From an uncultured bacterium (lineage in GTDB: Bacteria > Cyanobacteriota > Vampirovibrionia > Gastranaerophilales > JAILCC01), in assembly GCA_949283935.1 (NCBI GenBank), contig CASDUJ010000023.1:1-53973 (forward strand): a stretch of DNA of 53,973 bases, written 5' to 3'. The position numbers and the translations under genes were made by a program. Under the pieces are notes generated by a model. That model ran no database searches. It saw only the letters and a list, made by a program, of their open reading frames with translations, and was not told the origin of the DNA. Numbering within the stretch: the first letter of the stretch is position 1; every line of letters begins with the position of its first letter. Below are positions 15,502 through 23,684 of the stretch, piece by piece.

Positions 15502-16311
15502 ATGTTATCTATAAATGATTTAAAAAAAGAACCAGAAAAAGAAAAAATCTTTTTAGACATTAATTGTGATTTAGCCCAAAGTTTTGGTGTATATCGAAAT
15601 GATACAGAATATGATCTTTTACCATATGTAAGTTCGGTAAATATTTCTTGCGGATTACATTCAGGAGATCCAATGACAATTAACAAAGCTTTACTATCTG
15701 CAGCTGAAAATAATCTTTCAGTAGGAGCACATATTGGATATCCTGATTTACAAGGTTTTGGATATAGAGAAATGAATTTATCCGAAAATGAAATTGAAGC
15801 TATAGTTTTGTACCAAATTGGAGCTTTACAAGCCATGGCAAAATCACATGGCTTAAAAATATCACACGTACGTTTACACGGAGCTTTATACAAAAAAGCT
15901 TTAAATGATTTTCAAACAATGTTAGCTATTACAAAAGCTATTAAAAAAATTGACAATTGGATGATATTACTTTGCGCCCCTTGTACAAATTTGGAAAAAG
16001 CTTGTCAAATGGTTGAAATAAAATATGCTACTGAAATTTTCTTAGATAAAAAATACACAGTAGAAGGATTACCAAATTTTGAGGCAAATGACGTAGTAGA
16101 TATAGCATACAGCACTAAACAACTTGAAAATATACTTTCAGGAGAAGGTATTATCAATAGTAATGGAGGAACAACTTTATTAAAAATTAATTCTGTACAT
16201 TTAAATATGAGAAATGAATTATCTCTAGAGGTTGCTAAAATGGTAAAAAGCAAAATAGAAGAACCTGCTCCATTATCTGTTAGTATTTTAGAAGATAAAA
16301 GTTGGATTTAA
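15502..16311 (+). CDS. pxpA: 5-oxoprolinase subunit A-like (LamB/YcsF family)
   Basis: PxpA (269 residues here) acts with PxpB and PxpC to hydrolyse 5-oxoproline to glutamate using ATP. The family core is present: DINCDLAQSFG, ISCGLHSGDP with the metal-binding His, GAHIGYPDLQGFGYRE, and RLHGALYKKA. Two usual residues differ: the N-terminal Asp/Asn-Cys-Asp-Leu-Gly-Glu reads CDLAQ, and the second block has GAHI in place of GAHP. No pxpB or pxpC lies nearby, so it may act alone or on another lactam. An in-frame GTG at 15493 abuts the palindrome and has no ribosome site, so I prefer the ATG at 15502. It leads the yvcK-panB-panC run. Confidence 0.82.
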   Translation: MLSINDLKKEPEKEKIFLDINCDLAQSFGVYRNDTEYDLLPYVSSVNISCGLHSGDPMTINKALLSAAENNLSVGAHIGYPDLQGFGYREMNLSENEIEAIVLYQIGALQAMAKSHGLKISHVRLHGALYKKALNDFQTMLAITKAIKKIDNWMILLCAPCTNLEKACQMVEIKYATEIFLDKKYTVEGLPNFEANDVVDIAYSTKQLENILSGEGIINSNGGTTLLKINSVHLNMRNELSLEVAKMVKSKIEEPAPLSVSILEDKSWI

Positions 16312-16326
16312 TTTGGAGAAAAGATT

Positions 16327-17661
16327 TTGAAAAAATACAGTGTTTCAAAATATGCAGCTTGGTTATTACCTGGTTTACAAGTAAAAAGATGGTTTATTTT
16401 AACATTTTTAGGCACCATTTTTTTAATATTAGGAATATTATTTGTTTTTAATTTAGATCCTATTTATGTAATTGTAAGTTTTTTAAAAAGCATTGTTTCC
16501 CACATAAATTCACAAATAGCTGGAATTATATTTCTTACAATTGGAGCTGTAGCTTTATATTTAGGTTCTAAAAAAATGAATGTTTCCATTTTGGATGCAA
16601 TAAGTCCTAAAGACAGAGACTACATATTAGAAAATTTGTATAAGAGAAGACGTTTAAACAAAGGGCCTAAGATTGTAGTTATTGGAGGTGGAACAGGTTT
16701 ATCCACTATTTTAAAGGGTCTAAAAACAATTACCAATAATCTTACAGCCATTGTAACTGTAGGAGATGATGGAGGGAGCTCAGGCAGATTACGCGATGAA
16801 TTTGGAGTATTACCTCCAGGGGATATAAGAAATTGCATAGCAGCTTTAGGAGATGAAGATGCATTAATAAATGAATTATTTCAATACAGATTCAAAAAAG
16901 GCACAGGTTTAGAAGGACATAGTTTTGGTAATCTTTTTTTATCAGTACTTTGCGAAATAACAGGAGATATGTTTAGTGCAGTAAAAGAATCTTCCAAAGT
17001 TTTAGCAATTAGAGGCAGAGTTCTTCCCTCTACTTTAGATGATATGCGTTTAGTAGCACAAATGGAAGATGGCAGAATAATTCAAGGAGAAAGCAACATT
17101 CCTGAAGCAGGAGGAAGGATAAAAAGATTGTTTTGCGAACCTGAAACTCCTAAAGCAATGAAAGAAGTTATAGATGCTTTAAAAAATGCAGACATAATTT
17201 TAATGGGCCCTGGAAGTTTATACACAAGTGTAATCCCCAATTTACTTATAGATGAAATCTCCAAAACGATTTCAAAATCTAAAGCTCATAAAGCATATAT
17301 TTGCAATGTTATGACACAACCTGGAGAAACTGACGGATACACTGTTTCAGACCATATTAAAGCCATATTAAAACATGCGAAATATGACAATATAATAGAC
17401 ACAGTATTTATAAACAATGAACTTCCTGAAAATTTAGCAGAAAAATACGAATTAGCAGGTTCTTTTCCTGTAAAATATGACAGAGAAGAAATAAAAAAAT
17501 TAAAATTAAAAGTTATAGGCAGAAAACTTATTGAAGAAGACAAAGAAGGTTTTGTAAGACATAGTTATATAAGATTAGCCAGACTTGTTTATATGTGGTA
17601 CAAATATCATTACGATACTAAAAAAGTTAACTCCAAAGTAAAACGAGGCAAAAATGCATAA
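16327..17661 (+). CDS. yvcK: YvcK/CofD-like gluconeogenesis and cell-shape factor with membrane anchor
   Basis: This 444-residue protein has two N-terminal membrane spans (about residues 19-41 and 52-76). A CofD-like nucleotide-sugar binding domain follows, starting VVIGGGTGLSTILKGLK, with TVGDDGGSSGRLR, PPGDIRNCIAAL and MGPGSLYTSVIPNL. YvcK proteins bind UDP-sugars and are needed for growth and normal shape on gluconeogenic carbon sources. Typical YvcK is soluble and about 320 residues, so the membrane anchor is an added feature. The start is TTG at 16327, supported by GGAG at 16315-16318, 8 bases upstream. The end overlaps panB by 8 bases. Confidence 0.9.
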   Translation: MKKYSVSKYAAWLLPGLQVKRWFILTFLGTIFLILGILFVFNLDPIYVIVSFLKSIVSHINSQIAGIIFLTIGAVALYLGSKKMNVSILDAISPKDRDYILENLYKRRRLNKGPKIVVIGGGTGLSTILKGLKTITNNLTAIVTVGDDGGSSGRLRDEFGVLPPGDIRNCIAALGDEDALINELFQYRFKKGTGLEGHSFGNLFLSVLCEITGDMFSAVKESSKVLAIRGRVLPSTLDDMRLVAQMEDGRIIQGESNIPEAGGRIKRLFCEPETPKAMKEVIDALKNADIILMGPGSLYTSVIPNLLIDEISKTISKSKAHKAYICNVMTQPGETDGYTVSDHIKAILKHAKYDNIIDTVFINNELPENLAEKYELAGSFPVKYDREEIKKLKLKVIGRKLIEEDKEGFVRHSYIRLARLVYMWYKYHYDTKKVNSKVKRGKNA

Positions 17662-18508
17662 TAAAATTACACCTGATATTGTGAAAAAAATGAAAATTGA
17701 AAAACAAAAAATTACTGCCTTAACTGCATATGATTATTCAACAGCACAAATAATAGACGAAGCAGGAATAGAAATTATATTAGTTGGAGATTCGGCTGCA
17801 ATGGTTGTTTTAGGATATCCAACAACACATGAAATAACAATGACTGAAATGTCTATTTTTACAAAAGCTGTTGCAAAAGGAACTAAAAGGGCTTTAGTTG
17901 TTGCGGATATGCCTTTTGGTTCTTATCAAACTTCTATTAAAAATGGAACAAAAAATGCTTGTAAATTTATTCAATATGGAGCCAATGCTGTAAAAATTGA
18001 AGGTGGAAGCAATTATATAATAGAATTAACATCTCATTTAACAACACAAGGTATACCTGTTATGTCTCATTTGGGCTTTACTCCTCAGTTTTTAAATTCC
18101 ATTGGAGGATATAAAGTTCAAGCAAAAGAATCAGAGCAAGCAGAATTAATACTTAACCAAGCATTAAAATTAGAACAAGCAGGTGCTTTTGCCTTAGTTT
18201 TAGAAATGGTAAGCGAATATGCAGCTGAATATATTTCGGAGCATTTATCTATACCGGTTATTGGAATAGGTGCGGGAAGATATTGTGATGGGCAAATATT
18301 AGTCATAGATGATGTTTTGGGTAAATACAAAGATTTTACTCCCAAATTTGCAAAAAAATATATAAATTTGAATGAAATGATTGGCACAGCTGTAAAAAAT
18401 TATATTTATGAAGTAAAAACAAGAGCTTTCCCAGAAAAAACACATATATTTGAAATGCAAGAAATAGAAAAGGAAAAATTAACATATGCAAATAATAAAG
18501 AAAGCTAA
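17654..18508 (+). CDS. panB: 3-methyl-2-oxobutanoate hydroxymethyltransferase
   Basis: PanB (284 residues) adds a one-carbon unit from methylene-THF to ketoisovalerate, making ketopantoate for pantothenate and CoA synthesis. Family motifs are ALTAYDYSTAQI, ILVGDSAAMVVLGYPTT with the metal-binding Asp, VVADMPFGSYQ, VKIEGG, and the C-terminal IGIGAGRYCDGQILVIDD. The first step is coupled to yvcK by an 8-base overlap, and the gene overlaps panC by 23 bases. This suggests tight co-expression of the two consecutive pathway enzymes. Confidence 0.97.
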   Translation: MHNKITPDIVKKMKIEKQKITALTAYDYSTAQIIDEAGIEIILVGDSAAMVVLGYPTTHEITMTEMSIFTKAVAKGTKRALVVADMPFGSYQTSIKNGTKNACKFIQYGANAVKIEGGSNYIIELTSHLTTQGIPVMSHLGFTPQFLNSIGGYKVQAKESEQAELILNQALKLEQAGAFALVLEMVSEYAAEYISEHLSIPVIGIGAGRYCDGQILVIDDVLGKYKDFTPKFAKKYINLNEMIGTAVKNYIYEVKTRAFPEKTHIFEMQEIEKEKLTYANNKES

Positions 18509-19367
18509 TGAATTAACTGAAATTATAAATGAATTAAAAAAAGAGGGGAAAAAAATTGGCTTAGTTCCAACTATGGGAGCCTTGCACAGAGGTCATAAAA
18601 GTTTAATTGATGCAGCAAGAAAAGACTGTGATATTGTAGTAGTAAGTATTTTTGTAAATCCTATTCAATTTGGAGAAAATGAAGATTTTGATAAATATCC
18701 AAGAAATTTTGAAAAAGATAAGCTTGTGTGCAAGGAAGCTGGATGCGACATAATCTTTAATCCTGAGCCTCAGGAAATGTATGCAGATTACAAAAAAGAA
18801 GCCTCTTTAAAAGAAAACTTAAAAATAAAAGAAGAATTTTACACAATAAAAGTTCCAACCAAATACACAAATAAACTTTGCGGAAAATCACGTCCTGACC
18901 ATTTTAACGGAGTTTGCACAATAGTACTTAAACTTTTCAATATAATTAAACCAAATGTAGCATATTTTGGTCAAAAAGATATTCAACAATTAATAATAAT
19001 AAAAAACATGGTAAAAAGTTTAAATATTAACACAAAAATTCAAGGTTGCCCTATTGTAAGAGAAGAATCAGGACTTGCTTTAAGTTCCAGAAATTCTTAT
19101 TTAACAGAAAGTCAAAAAGAAAAAGCTTCCACAATTTTTAAAGTCCTCTCTAATATTGAATTAATGTTTAATGAAGGATTTACAAATAAAAATGAAATTT
19201 TTGAACAAAGCAAAAAGTTATTACACAAAGATATAGAAATAGAATATCTAGAAGTTTGTGACATTAATACACTTGATTATTCTGAAAAAATCCTTCATAA
19301 TAGTTTTGTAGCAATAGCTGCAAAGATTGATAATATAAGATTAATAGATAATGTGGTTTTAAGTTAA
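18486..19367 (+). CDS. panC: Pantothenate synthetase
   Basis: PanC (293 residues) condenses pantoate and beta-alanine with ATP to give pantothenate. The HIGH-like nucleotidyl transferase motifs are seen as VPTMGALHRGHKSLI, SIFVNPIQFG, YFGQKDIQQL and LALSSRNSYL. It is slightly long because of a small insertion between VFNPEP-like and KLCGKSRPDHFNGV (about residues 95-120). It is stand-alone, unlike most cyanobacterial PanC proteins, which are fused to cytidylate kinase. The start overlaps the end of panB by 23 bases, and the next gene starts two bases after its stop. Confidence 0.96.
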   Translation: MQIIKKANELTEIINELKKEGKKIGLVPTMGALHRGHKSLIDAARKDCDIVVVSIFVNPIQFGENEDFDKYPRNFEKDKLVCKEAGCDIIFNPEPQEMYADYKKEASLKENLKIKEEFYTIKVPTKYTNKLCGKSRPDHFNGVCTIVLKLFNIIKPNVAYFGQKDIQQLIIIKNMVKSLNINTKIQGCPIVREESGLALSSRNSYLTESQKEKASTIFKVLSNIELMFNEGFTNKNEIFEQSKKLLHKDIEIEYLEVCDINTLDYSEKILHNSFVAIAAKIDNIRLIDNVVLS

Positions 19368-19368
19368 G

Positions 19369-20238
19369 ATGTATTTTTTTACAAATTTGTTAAAACTTTT
19401 TCAAATTATATCTGTAATAATGATTCCAATTGCTGTAATTAAATATTATTGGGAAGATGTTCATTTTTGCAATTTTATAGGGGGCTTTAACCAAATTTTT
19501 ATATCTTTTTTCTCAAATTTTACCTCAATGACAATAGGTGGCAACGATTTTACTTTAGTTTTTCTTGTTTTACCTTGGGTAATATTTGTAATTATAACAG
19601 GTAGTTTAATAAATTTTATAGATAGTTTAAGTTATAAAGTAGGTGAAGTTTATTCAAATATAAAGACTCAGAAAGTAACCGCTTTAACAGAACAAAAGAA
19701 AAAAATTCATTTAGAAGAACTTCAAAAAAAACATGCCGTATATTTGGTAATAGAATTAGTCTTTTCAAAATTTACCATTTCCAATTTAACTGATTCAGAA
19801 ATAGAAGAAAAAAAAGAAGAAGTAAAAGAAAGTTTATTTAAAGATGTTATTTCTTTCAGGGGTAATTTAATTGAAGATGATGAATTTGAAAATGAAAATA
19901 CAGTAGCTTTATTGTTTTTTTCTCAAGATGACGCTTTAAATTTTATATTTAAATTTAAAGAAGTAATAAGTATTGTAGATGATGATATTCAAAATTTTGG
20001 ATACAGTATCAATTTTAAAGCAATTTTAGATTCTCAAACAACAGAAGCTATTAGATTTTACATTTTACAATTTTTAGAAAAAGCACTTAAAACAGTAGAA
20101 ATAAATGAAATTTCGACAACCAATGATTTTGCCGAAAGATACAAAGCATATGGAGGAATGAAACATATTGATTTTCATTCTAAAGGCACTTACAGTATTA
20201 ATAAATCAAGAGTCGAATTAAATAGTCTCATCTATTAA
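19369..20238 (+). CDS. Two-span membrane protein with C-terminal cytoplasmic domain, unknown
   Basis: This 289-residue protein has membrane spans at about residues 8-25 and 63-85, a short basic coiled region, and a soluble domain of about 180 residues. That domain contains FRGNLIEDDEFENENTVALL followed by FFSQDDALNFIFKFKEVI. The pattern of a Gly-x-Ile/Val-Glu-Asp-Asp strand, a 'v-LLFF' strand and a 'DAL-F-f-f' helix is reminiscent of class III nucleotide cyclase cores. The metal-binding and substrate residues of active cyclases are not obvious, so at best this would be a degenerate relative. It starts two bases after panC and ends the operon. A weak hairpin (AAAGATT/AATCTTT, 20243-20267) follows it. 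Confidence 0.75.
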   Translation: MYFFTNLLKLFQIISVIMIPIAVIKYYWEDVHFCNFIGGFNQIFISFFSNFTSMTIGGNDFTLVFLVLPWVIFVIITGSLINFIDSLSYKVGEVYSNIKTQKVTALTEQKKKIHLEELQKKHAVYLVIELVFSKFTISNLTDSEIEEKKEEVKESLFKDVISFRGNLIEDDEFENENTVALLFFSQDDALNFIFKFKEVISIVDDDIQNFGYSINFKAILDSQTTEAIRFYILQFLEKALKTVEINEISTTNDFAERYKAYGGMKHIDFHSKGTYSINKSRVELNSLIY

Positions 20239-20308
20239 ATCTAAAGATTGATTATTTCTTAATCTTTTGGCGGATGGATGTTCAATAAAAATATTGCATC
20301 ATTAATAA

Positions 20309-20331
20309 CATAAAGTTCAAATAACTTTATG
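20309..20331 (+). promoter_or_regulatory. Perfect 9-base inverted repeat before a small gene
   Basis: CATAAAGTT (20309-20317) and AACTTTATG (20323-20331) form a perfect stem with a five-base loop. It lies directly upstream of the ribosome site and ATG of the 50-residue reading frame. It could be an operator or an RNA hairpin that tunes that gene. Confidence 0.35.
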
Positions 20332-20344
20332 CGAGGATGGGAAT

Positions 20345-20497
20345 ATGATACAAAATCTCCAATTAGTAGACAAGAAAAACAACTATAAAATAACAAGAAT
20401 AAAAAGAAACACATTTGCCCAAGAAATTATTTCAAAAAGTAACGAAAATATATTAAAAAATTATATTTATATTGAAAAAAGAAGAATTATAGCTTAA
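20345..20497 (+). CDS. Small basic protein (50 residues), unknown
   Basis: The frame runs MIQNLQLVDKKNNYKITRIK to a C-terminal KRRIIA. It is highly basic (Lys/Arg-rich), with no Cys and no membrane span. GGATGGGA (20336-20343) lies just before the ATG, which is close but usable as a ribosome site. It sits alone between the pan operon and a strong terminator, with an inverted repeat just upstream. It resembles no family I know. A nucleic-acid-binding peptide would fit the charge. Confidence 0.4.
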   Translation: MIQNLQLVDKKNNYKITRIKRNTFAQEIISKSNENILKNYIYIEKRRIIA

Positions 20498-20538
20498 GGG
20501 AAGAGGTTTTAGGTAAGATTAGAGAGAGGGAAAGCACT

Positions 20539-20564
20539 AAAAAACCGCTAAATAGCGGTTTTTT
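20539..20564. terminator. Bidirectional intrinsic terminator
   Basis: AAAAAACCGCT (20539-20549) pairs with AGCGGTTTTTT (20554-20564) around an AAAT loop. It gives a GC-rich core with a T run on either strand. It ends plus-strand transcription from the pan region and small gene, and minus-strand transcription from ispD, whose stop codon overlaps it. Confidence 0.9.
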
Positions 20565-21228
20565 AATTTGGCAAATCTGATTTACGCGTAATTTTAATAT
20601 TATCTTCGTTACCTTTAATTATTGCAATTTGAGCAAGATGAAAATATAAAACCATCCCACAATCATCTGTAACAAATAATTCAGGATTATCTTTTGCAAG
20701 TTTATGAGCTTTTTTTATGATAGAAGCCTTAAAAGCTTGAGGAGTTTGCATCCGCCGCAAAAAAGAACGGTTAGGAATTTCAGCAACAAATCCTTTTTCG
20801 TCTATTTTTACAATAGTGTCATTAGATTCTATAGCCACACCTACAGCTTCAAATTTATCTAGAGCTAAAATACAATCATTAATAATTTCTTGCTTAACAA
20901 AAGGTCTTGCAGCATCGTGTATAAGAACTTTTGCATTATTTTCCTTAACAAAAGATACTCCAATATATGAACTTTCTTGCCGAGTATTTCCTCCCTCTGT
21001 GATAATTTTAATTTTATTAAATTTTTCTTTTGTTAATAAATTTTTAGCAAATTCTAAATAATTAGGATGACAAACAACAATTATATCCGTAATTAATTTA
21101 TTATTATCAAAAGCTTCAACAGTATGTTCCAAAATTGTTTTGTTTTGAATTTTGACAAATTGTTTTGGCACTTTTTCGCCAAAACGCTTAGAAGATCCTG
21201 AAGCCAAAATTATTGCATAAACTTTCAA
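20563..21228 (-). CDS. ispD: 2-C-methyl-D-erythritol 4-phosphate cytidylyltransferase
   Basis: IspD (221 residues) makes CDP-methylerythritol in the non-mevalonate isoprenoid pathway. Motifs are AIILASGSSKRFGEKVPKQF at the N-terminus, LIHDAARPFV in the middle, RRMQTPQAFK, and the C-terminal NIKITRKSDL. The closely related TarI/ribitol-5-phosphate cytidylyltransferase shares these motifs, so TarI is the main alternative. No teichoic acid genes are nearby and a diderm is indicated, which favours IspD. It starts two bases after the aldolase stop and is the last gene of the flhB-fliA operon. Confidence 0.8.
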   Translation of the reverse strand: MKVYAIILASGSSKRFGEKVPKQFVKIQNKTILEHTVEAFDNNKLITDIIVVCHPNYLEFAKNLLTKEKFNKIKIITEGGNTRQESSYIGVSFVKENNAKVLIHDAARPFVKQEIINDCILALDKFEAVGVAIESNDTIVKIDEKGFVAEIPNRSFLRRMQTPQAFKASIIKKAHKLAKDNPELFVTDDCGMVLYFHLAQIAIIKGNEDNIKITRKSDLPN

Positions 21229-21230
21229 AA

Positions 21231-21794
21231 TTATACCCTCAATAATTTTTCTTGTATTATTACTTGCGCCATATATTCAAGTACTTCATATTTGTAAAAA
21301 GCTTCTTTTATTGAAGAAGCAACAACTATAGCACCGTGATTTTGTAAAATTGCAGCATCATAATTTTGCAATATTTCTGCTGTAGCATTTGCTAATTCCA
21401 TAGATCCCGGAGAATAATAAGGAACCAAAGGAACTTTATTTTTGAATAAATATTGAAGTTCTACAATAGAATTATTTTCTATTGTTTTCGCATTAAGCGC
21501 AAAAGTTGACAAAAAAGGGGAATGCGTATGCAAAATAGCATTAACATCTTTTCTTCTTTTGTAAATTTCTATGTGCATAAATTTTTCTGTAGATGCTTTC
21601 CCTTTGTTCAAAGAATTTCCTTCAAAATCAATTTCTACAATATTGTCAGAATTTACATCATTTAAAGAAACTCCTGAAGGACTAATTGCTATATGAGCAA
21701 ATTTTCTTATGCTTGCATTACCGGAACATCCGGGAGCTAAACCTTTTTCATAAGCTTTTTGGCAATATTGACTAAGTTCTAAATATCCATTCAT
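21231..21794 (-). CDS. Class II aldolase/adducin family protein
   Basis: This 187-residue protein has the family pattern: GCSGNASIR near the N-terminus, ISPSGVSL, the metal-binding HTHS (ILHTHSPF), and LQNHGAIVV with the third His. Relatives include L-fuculose-phosphate aldolase and methylthioribulose-1-phosphate dehydratase, all zinc enzymes acting on sugar phosphates. The substrate cannot be read from the sequence. The start codon overlaps the fliA stop by one base (TAATG) and ispD follows directly. Methionine salvage genes, which would suggest MtnB, are absent from the window. Confidence 0.88.
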   Translation of the reverse strand: MNGYLELSQYCQKAYEKGLAPGCSGNASIRKFAHIAISPSGVSLNDVNSDNIVEIDFEGNSLNKGKASTEKFMHIEIYKRRKDVNAILHTHSPFLSTFALNAKTIENNSIVELQYLFKNKVPLVPYYSPGSMELANATAEILQNYDAAILQNHGAIVVASSIKEAFYKYEVLEYMAQVIIQEKLLRV

Positions 21795-22459
21795 TAATAA
21801 TAGCTTTCAACATCATGCTCGTGCAAATATGTTCTTACGGTATTCAAAGCAGCCTGAACTATTCTTGTAACTCTTGATGAAGACAAACCTACAACAGTTG
21901 CTATCTCTTTAACTTGCATATTTCTGTAAAAACGATATTCCACTATAGTTCTTTCTTTTTGAGGAAGTTTAGCTATAGCTTCTTTAATCATTCTACTAAG
22001 TTCAGTTAGTTCATATTGTTCATCAGGCAGTGCACCTGAATCTTTCAAAAAGTCAAAAGGCGAATCATTGTCTGAAGAATCTGCCGCAATTGAATCTATT
22101 GACAAAATTGTTTCATAAATTGCTTCTCTAACTTTATCTGGAGAGACATCTACTCCTGAAGCATCTCCTTCACTTTCCGAATCAGAATTTACCTTTTGTT
22201 TATATGAATACCATTTATATCTGTTTCGTAATTCATTTCTTATTGCCCACCTTACAGCAGTTGCCATGTAAGAAATATTATACTTTTTAAGTTGCTCTGC
22301 TGTTTTATTTTTTATCAAAGCTTGAATACCAATAATTCCTATGCTTATTAACTCTTCAAGATCCACCATATGCGAAGGAATTCGCCTATATTCAACTTTG
22401 GCAACTTTTTCTATAAGTTCTATGTAATTTTTTATGTCAATTTTTTCTTGCACTGTCAA
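21794..22459 (-). CDS. fliA: RNA polymerase sigma factor for flagellar operon (sigma-28)
   Basis: This 221-residue sigma factor of the FliA/WhiG class directs transcription of late flagellar genes. Region 2 is seen in DLEELISIGIIGI and TAVRWAIRNELRNR, and region 4 in LPQKERTIVEYRFYRNMQVKEIATVVGLSSSRVTRIVQAAL-like helices. An acidic, Ser/Asp-rich linker of about 50 residues separates the two. The start is TTG at 22459, with GAGGA (22468-22472) about 8 bases upstream. The gene follows flhB by 15 bases and overlaps the aldolase by one. A promoter with both sigma-28 elements intact lies at 53843-53870, so the factor has a visible target here. No flgM anti-sigma gene is in the window. Confidence 0.88.
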   Translation of the reverse strand: MTVQEKIDIKNYIELIEKVAKVEYRRIPSHMVDLEELISIGIIGIQALIKNKTAEQLKKYNISYMATAVRWAIRNELRNRYKWYSYKQKVNSDSESEGDASGVDVSPDKVREAIYETILSIDSIAADSSDNDSPFDFLKDSGALPDEQYELTELSRMIKEAIAKLPQKERTIVEYRFYRNMQVKEIATVVGLSSSRVTRIVQAALNTVRTYLHEHDVESYY

Positions 22460-22474
22460 AAAATTATTCCTCTA

Positions 22475-23551
22475 CTACTTTATTTTATCTATTTTTTTAT
22501 TTTTACGCAAATTGTATACAAATAATAATATTTCTGCAACAGCTTTATACAGTTCTGGAGGGATTTCTCGGTTAAGTTCAACTAATCTAAAAAGTGCTCT
22601 TGCTACCGGTGGATTTTCAATAACAGGTATGCCATGCTCTTTTGCTATTTCTATAATTTTTTTGGCAATAAGTTCCGTTCCTTTTGCAATTAATTTTGGT
22701 GCACTCATTTCTGCTTGCTCATATTTTAAAGCAACAGCTACATGAGTAGGATTCGTTACAACAAAATCTGCTGTTTGAACAGCATCCATCATACTTCTTT
22801 GTAGTACTTGTTGTCTTCTTTGTCTTAAAGCCGCTTTGACGTGAGGATCACCTTCAGAGTTTTTGTATTCATCTTTGATTTCTTTGTAAGACATTTTTTG
22901 ATCTTTCAAAAATTTCATTCTTACAACCATATAATCAGCAGCCGATATTGCCAAAAAAATGATACAAGCTTTCGTTACAAAATCTACAACCAATTTACCA
23001 AATTCAAACAAAACAGCAAATTTATTATCAACTGCACTTAAGCCAAGAATTACAGGAAAATGAGCTTTGTATACGCTCCAACCTACAAAACCTAAAATTG
23101 CTACTTTGAAAATATTTTTTACTAATTCAAATGCAGTTTTAATTGAAAATAAATTTTTAAAATATTTTGTGGGATTTAATTTATCAAATTTAGGCTCAAT
23201 AGTTTTTGTAGTAAAAATAGGACCTATTTGAATAAAATCTCCCATTATTCCCATCAACATAGCCATAAAAAGTATAGGAGCTAAAATTAAAAAAACTGCA
23301 ATTATTGAAATAGTCAAAATATAGGTAATTCCCACATTTTCTATAGTTGCATTCGGAATTTGTTCGTAAAGAAGAACAAATAATTTAGAAATTTGTTCCC
23401 AAATAAAAGGAGAAAGATAATAAACTAGCAAAAACATAACCAGCATAGCTATTGCCATAGAAAAATCTTTGCTTTTTATAACTTGTCCTTCTTTTTTTAC
23501 CCGAGCAAGCTTTTGAGGCGTTGCCTCAAATTGTTTATCTTCATCAGCCAT
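22475..23551 (-). CDS. flhB: Flagellar export apparatus protein FlhB
   Basis: FlhB (358 residues) is the substrate-specificity switch of the flagellar type III export gate in the inner membrane. The N-terminus KQFEATPQKLARVKKEGQV is typical. Four membrane spans lie between about residues 28 and 210, followed by a cytoplasmic domain with the autocleavage motif N-P-T-H (TNPTHVAVALKYE, near residue 268). Self-cleavage at Asn-Pro shifts export from rod and hook proteins to filament proteins. It leads the flhB-fliA-aldolase-ispD operon behind a clear promoter. Confidence 0.97.
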   Translation of the reverse strand: MADEDKQFEATPQKLARVKKEGQVIKSKDFSMAIAMLVMFLLVYYLSPFIWEQISKLFVLLYEQIPNATIENVGITYILTISIIAVFLILAPILFMAMLMGIMGDFIQIGPIFTTKTIEPKFDKLNPTKYFKNLFSIKTAFELVKNIFKVAILGFVGWSVYKAHFPVILGLSAVDNKFAVLFEFGKLVVDFVTKACIIFLAISAADYMVVRMKFLKDQKMSYKEIKDEYKNSEGDPHVKAALRQRRQQVLQRSMMDAVQTADFVVTNPTHVAVALKYEQAEMSAPKLIAKGTELIAKKIIEIAKEHGIPVIENPPVARALFRLVELNREIPPELYKAVAEILLFVYNLRKNKKIDKIK

Positions 23552-23580
23552 AAATTAGCCTAACTAAACCTTTCAAATAT

Positions 23581-23608
23581 ATTATACGAAACTATTGCCA
23601 AAATTCAA
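23581..23608 (-). promoter_or_regulatory. Promoter of the flhB-fliA operon
   Basis: On the minus strand TTGAAT (23603-23608) and a perfect TATAAT (23581-23586) are separated by 16 bases. Transcription would start about 24 bases before the flhB ATG (23551). The form is housekeeping sigma-70 type, as expected for an early flagellar operon. Confidence 0.6.
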
Positions 23609-23659
23609 ATCTTTAATGTAAATATGCTGTTCTCCATCAGCAGCTTCTTTAAGATACAT
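23582..23659 (-). CDS. Possible 25-residue peptide upstream of flhB
   Basis: The frame reads MYLKEAADGEQHIYIKDLNF and ends GNSFV, lying between metW and flhB. It has a coding-like residue mix but only a weak ribosome site (AGAAG). Its last codons overlap the flhB promoter, so it could only be made from metXW read-through. A chance reading frame is about as likely. Confidence 0.22.
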   Translation of the reverse strand: MYLKEAADGEQHIYIKDLNFGNSFV

Positions 23660-23684
23660 TAATTTCTTCTAAAATTTTTTATAT

